Assembly: GCF_016294135.1 (NCBI RefSeq)
Contig: NZ_JAEDCO010000002.1
Span: 1 to 64,000, forward strand
Length of the DNA: 64,000 nucleotides
DNA from: Methanobrevibacter ruminantium
GTDB lineage: Archaea > Methanobacteriota > Methanobacteria > Methanobacteriales > Methanobacteriaceae
Reading direction: 5' to 3'
The position numbers and the translations under genes were made by a program. The notes beneath the pieces were generated by a model that saw only the letters and a list, made by a program, of their open reading frames with translations, made no database searches and was not told the origin of the DNA. Below are positions 60,697 through 64,000 of this stretch, one piece after another (position 1 is the first letter of the stretch; each line of letters opens with the position of its first letter).

Positions 60697-63423
60697 TTAA
60701 TTTTTATTTAAAAGTTCAATAGCTAAATCTAAAGCTTCTGGCATTTTATCAGCATTTGGACCAGCCCCTTGAGCTAAGTTAGGACGGCCACCACCACCAC
60801 CTCCAAGCAAGGAAGCTGCTTCCTTAATGATAGCATTAACTTGAATTCCACAGTCCTTAGTAGCCGCTCCAACAATCTTACCTTCATTGTTACCGATGAA
60901 GACAACATCTGCCTTATCATTATCAGTGAAATCAGTAGCAATCTTTTGAAGCTCCTTGATATCTCCATCAATGATTTCCTTTAAAACTTTCAATCCATTG
61001 ATTTCAATTGCATTATCCGCTAAGGTGCTGACTTTCAAGTTAGCAATTTCCTTTTGCAATTTAGCGATTTCGTTCTTTTGAGCTTTCCATTCGCTAAAGA
61101 ACCTATCACATGTCTTAGGCAATTGTTCGTGGGTTACGCTGAATATGCCTGCACTTTCCCTTAGGATTTCCTTATCCTCTTGGATTGAATCAATAGCTGC
61201 GAGTCCTGCTGAGAAATCAATTCTTTCCACACCATCTTGAACCCTTTCAGTCTTATTGATTTTAATTGGACCGACTTCACCGGTTCTGTCAAGGTGAGTA
61301 CCTGCACAAGCCTGTACATCAATTCCAGGAATCTTTACAACTCTAATTTGAGATCCTGGAACAACACCACCTTGGTATAAGGTGAATCCATACTCCTTCT
61401 CTGCATCATCACGGCTTAACCAATTGATATCCAAATCAATATTCATCATCACATATTCATTTGCCAATTTTTCGATTTCATTAAGCTCTTCCTGTGTGAT
61501 ACGTTTGTAATGGGATAAGTCTATACGTGAACGTGCAAGACCTTTTTGTGCACCTGCTTGCCAAATGTGTTGGCCTAAAACTTTTCTTGCAGCTGCAATT
61601 ACCAAGTGAGTACCTGTGTGATGTCTTGCTAAAGTAATTCTTCTGTTCCAGTTGATAGCCATATGGACCTCAGTTCCAATATATCCTTTAAGATCAGCAA
61701 GTAGGCTTTCCTTATCACTGTCTTTAGGAACAGCAATGTGATGCAAGACTATGTTATTCAATTTTTCAGCATAAGTGACTTCATAGATTTTTCCATCAAT
61801 GGACATTATACCAATATCTGATGGTTGACCTCCTCCTTCAGGGTAGAAGATTGTCCTATCAAGGATAACATTAACTGTATCCCCTTTTTCAATGACTTCA
61901 ATGATCTTGCCGTCAGATTCCTTTTGATAAATGTCCTTGTAGAAGTCAAGTTCAGTTTCAGGAACATCAATATCCAAAGTCTCTTTTTTAGCAACCTTAT
62001 CCTCTTCGTGCATATCTGCAACAATTGTGAAGAAGTTATCTGGTACAAAGACTTCAAAGTCCTTATCTCCGCTTGCCATTTCTTCAACGGTTTCAGGAGG
62101 CATACCTTGAGCATCGTATAAGTCTATTAATGTTTCTAAAGGCATGGAAGTTTTTCCTTCTTTTTTAAGACGTTTAATGGTTCTTTTAACAGTCTTTTTA
62201 CCTTTTTCAATGGTTTTAGCATATCTTTCCTCTTCAAGATTGATAATATTCATGATGTGCTCTTGAGATTCATCGATTTCAGGATAGAATTTTCTTAAGA
62301 AATCCAATTGGATTTCCATAATGTCAGATAATGATTCCTCCATCTTCAACTCTTTCATAAAACGGATGGTTCTTCTTAAGACAAGTCTTGCAAGATACCC
62401 TTCCTTTACATTTGATGGAATGATTCCATCAGCTAACATGAATGCCAAACATCTTGTATGGTCTGCAATGATATAAATAGCTTCCATAGGCTCTGCATTT
62501 TTCAAGTATTCCTCAAGGGTAATGTCTAAGCTGTCTGCTACCTGTTGACGGAGCTCTCGGATATCACCGATATCCTCAATATCCATCATACCTGCAATCT
62601 CTGCATTTCTAGCCAATATGTCCTCATTGACTTCAACATTGGTTATTTCCTTAAGCTTGTCCACTACAGGAGCAAAACATGCATCATAAGCAGTCGGAGT
62701 TCCTTGTGAAATCCATGCAATTCTCTCTAAACCGTAACCGGTATCAACAACCTTAATTGGAATCTCTTCCCTTTCACCGTTTTCAAGGGTTTTGTATTGC
62801 ATGAAAACAAGTGTAGCAAGCTCTACACCACGACAGCACACTTCATAACATGGACCTTCGTTACCTCCACCTTTCCACCAGGATTTGATGAAGGTGATCT
62901 CTTCAGTATTGATTCCAATTGACTTGAAGAACTCGTGACAAAGGCGAATTGTTTCATCTTCCCAGTAGATGAAATTATCCGGCTTATTGATTACAGTATG
63001 TGAACCCATGGTAAAGCAAGTCATGTGCCTTCCGGTTCTTCCTACATTGTCTACATCATTAAGACGGATGGATGGCTGTTCAACTTCAAGAGGATTAGCT
63101 GGAGGTTCAACTAAACCAGAGGTAATCCATGGTTGGAAACAAAATATTGAAGCTCCCACTAAGAATACGTCATCTCTCCATCTTTTAGCTAAAGTTGGAT
63201 AACGAGGTATAGGTTCATGGCCTTCATCTTTTAGGAAATTTCTAAAAGTTTCTTGAATTTCATATAAATCATATGGCTTGTCAGTTGCAGGATTTCCGAT
63301 AAATCCATATTCATCACATGGAGCATCCCCACAAGTGTCTCTATCAACTTGAGAGTAAAACTCATTTCCACATGTTTTACAAATTTGTTTTTTATATCCT
63401 AAATCTTCGAATATTTTAAGCAT
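60697..63423 (-). CDS. alaS: Alanyl-tRNA synthetase (AlaRS)
   Basis: A full-length archaeal AlaRS of 908 residues. An N-terminal zinc-like CKTCGNEF...CGDAPCDEYGF extension is typical of archaeal forms; then the class II catalytic core; the editing domain with HHTGTH near residue 602 and ACAGTHLDRTG near 706; and a C-terminal domain with a glycine-rich LLGGGGGGRPNLAQGAG near 882. All expected motifs are present. The ATG is the start of the conserved N-terminus. Isolated, with AT-rich flanks. Confidence 0.97.
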   Translation of the reverse strand: MLKIFEDLGYKKQICKTCGNEFYSQVDRDTCGDAPCDEYGFIGNPATDKPYDLYEIQETFRNFLKDEGHEPIPRYPTLAKRWRDDVFLVGASIFCFQPWITSGLVEPPANPLEVEQPSIRLNDVDNVGRTGRHMTCFTMGSHTVINKPDNFIYWEDETIRLCHEFFKSIGINTEEITFIKSWWKGGGNEGPCYEVCCRGVELATLVFMQYKTLENGEREEIPIKVVDTGYGLERIAWISQGTPTAYDACFAPVVDKLKEITNVEVNEDILARNAEIAGMMDIEDIGDIRELRQQVADSLDITLEEYLKNAEPMEAIYIIADHTRCLAFMLADGIIPSNVKEGYLARLVLRRTIRFMKELKMEESLSDIMEIQLDFLRKFYPEIDESQEHIMNIINLEEERYAKTIEKGKKTVKRTIKRLKKEGKTSMPLETLIDLYDAQGMPPETVEEMASGDKDFEVFVPDNFFTIVADMHEEDKVAKKETLDIDVPETELDFYKDIYQKESDGKIIEVIEKGDTVNVILDRTIFYPEGGGQPSDIGIMSIDGKIYEVTYAEKLNNIVLHHIAVPKDSDKESLLADLKGYIGTEVHMAINWNRRITLARHHTGTHLVIAAARKVLGQHIWQAGAQKGLARSRIDLSHYKRITQEELNEIEKLANEYVMMNIDLDINWLSRDDAEKEYGFTLYQGGVVPGSQIRVVKIPGIDVQACAGTHLDRTGEVGPIKINKTERVQDGVERIDFSAGLAAIDSIQEDKEILRESAGIFSVTHEQLPKTCDRFFSEWKAQKNEIAKLQKEIANLKVSTLADNAIEINGLKVLKEIIDGDIKELQKIATDFTDNDKADVVFIGNNEGKIVGAATKDCGIQVNAIIKEAASLLGGGGGGRPNLAQGAGPNADKMPEALDLAIELLNKN

Positions 63424-63629
63424 AATAATCAGTTTTAATCGTTTTTAAAAAATATTTTTTTGTTATGAGTTATGTATTAGTATAATAAATAGTTGAATAT
63501 TTATTTCATAATAAAATTATATATGTTTTTAATCTATTAAATAGTTTGTATAAAAATAGAATTCAGTTTAAGGTTTTAATAGAATTAAAAAAATAAAAAA
63601 AGAAAGTGGATTAAAATAAAGATTTGAAA

Positions 63630-64000
63630 TTAATATATGAAATCCAAAATTGCATTCTCAGTTTGCTCTCTTTGGTCTTCTGGAGAGATGCTTGCTATCC
63701 CATCACCAGATTGAATGCCATAGGCCCCGAATTGAGCATGATTTCCACCATTTATCACATATTCTGTTAAATTATTGTCCATCAATCTCCTGGATTCATC
63801 ATATGTTTCCTTATTCAATGTTTCATCATTGGAACCATAGATTGACAGGACAGGCATATTTCCCAAATCATCCACAGGATAAGATGCAAGAAGTATCAAA
63901 CCATTGATTTCATCTTTATGGGTAACTGCATAGGAAGAAGCCATTACTCCACCTAAGGAATGGCCTGAAATGTACCATTCATCATAAGAATAATTACCAT
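63630..64000 (-). CDS. Alpha/beta hydrolase, partial (5' end beyond the window)
   Basis: The frame runs open to the window edge. It contains the nucleophile elbow SGHSLGGVMAS with its serine near the visible start, then GLILLASYP, the Asp in LSIYGSNDETLN and the catalytic His in INGGNHAQFG, and ends near AILDFIY. It is like the C-terminal two-thirds of dienelactone hydrolase or alpha/beta hydrolase-fold DUF proteins. Only about 120 residues are visible. Intact as far as seen. Confidence 0.75.
   Translation of the reverse strand, partial: GNYSYDEWYISGHSLGGVMASSYAVTHKDEINGLILLASYPVDDLGNMPVLSIYGSNDETLNKETYDESRRLMDNNLTEYVINGGNHAQFGAYGIQSGDGIASISPEDQREQTENAILDFIY

Overview
The window looks like a methanogenic archaeon of the order Methanobacteriales, most likely a gut or rumen Methanobrevibacter. 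The genome is very AT-rich, with long A/T-only intergenic stretches, GGTGAT/GGAGG ribosome binding sites and TTTATATA-type archaeal TATA boxes. Diagnostic genes are F420-dependent methylene-H4MPT reductase (mer), a six-gene pyruvate:ferredoxin oxidoreductase operon with porE and porF, a methanofuran-pathway kinase (mfnE-like), transcription factor S, RadB, ABCE1, aEF-1beta, Pth2, archaeal AlaS, archaeosine synthase subunit RaSEA and bifunctional FBP aldolase/phosphatase.

Layout. 1-11.3 kb: mer, RaSEA, a DUF308 membrane protein, a TmcAL-like nucleotidyltransferase, an NAD-binding protein, a DUF89 protein, a ubiquitin-like sulfur carrier beside NcsA/TtuA, and a VWA/MoxR pair. 11.4-16.4 kb: a tiny membrane peptide, an MFS transporter, a second DUF308 protein, a dihydropteroate-synthase-like protein and fumarase alpha. 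16.6-20.4 kb: porCDABEF. 20.9-25.5 kb: TFS, a membrane protein, tRNA-Thr and tRNA-Leu, a small 2[4Fe-4S] ferredoxin and two envelope genes. 25.5-35.5 kb is a metal-homeostasis region: two tandem, apparently non-coding transcription units, the Co/Ni ECF genes cbiM, cbiN and cbiQ, a Cys-rich peptide, YnfA, FeoB/FeoA, and a DUF6110 gene with a P1B-type ATPase. 35.6-39.6 kb: a type IV pilus-like ATPase/membrane pair and a TctA-like permease. 40-46 kb is an island of decay: alcohol dehydrogenase, acyltransferase, esterase and DUF4013 genes all carry frameshifts and/or stops, while aEF-1beta, a zinc-finger gene and mfnE stay intact. 46-64 kb: mostly housekeeping genes (pth2, ABCE1, an ABC exporter, aminotransferase, radB, sua5, archaetidylinositol-phosphate synthase, FBP aldolase/phosphatase, thiI, alaS) plus a two-repeat TMEM175-like channel and a partial hydrolase.

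The most interesting signal is a set of DtxR/IdeR-like palindromes, TTTAGGTNNACCTAAA. They occur at feoAB, at the DUF6110/P-type ATPase operon, and twice in an otherwise empty 1-kb stretch at 25.5-26.5 kb. In that stretch two divergent copies of the same layout, exactly 490 bp apart at the promoter, each contain palindrome-TATA-palindrome, a stem-loop, a conserved core of about 33 nt and a hairpin plus T-tract, with no convincing ORF. I read these as twin metal-responsive small RNAs, analogous in logic to bacterial RyhB; this is inference. A different repeated motif, AGTAATACT/AGTATTACT, decorates the cbi genes. At least two genes (DUF89 and mfnE-like) have ATT where the start codon should be, at the same distance from a ribosome binding site.
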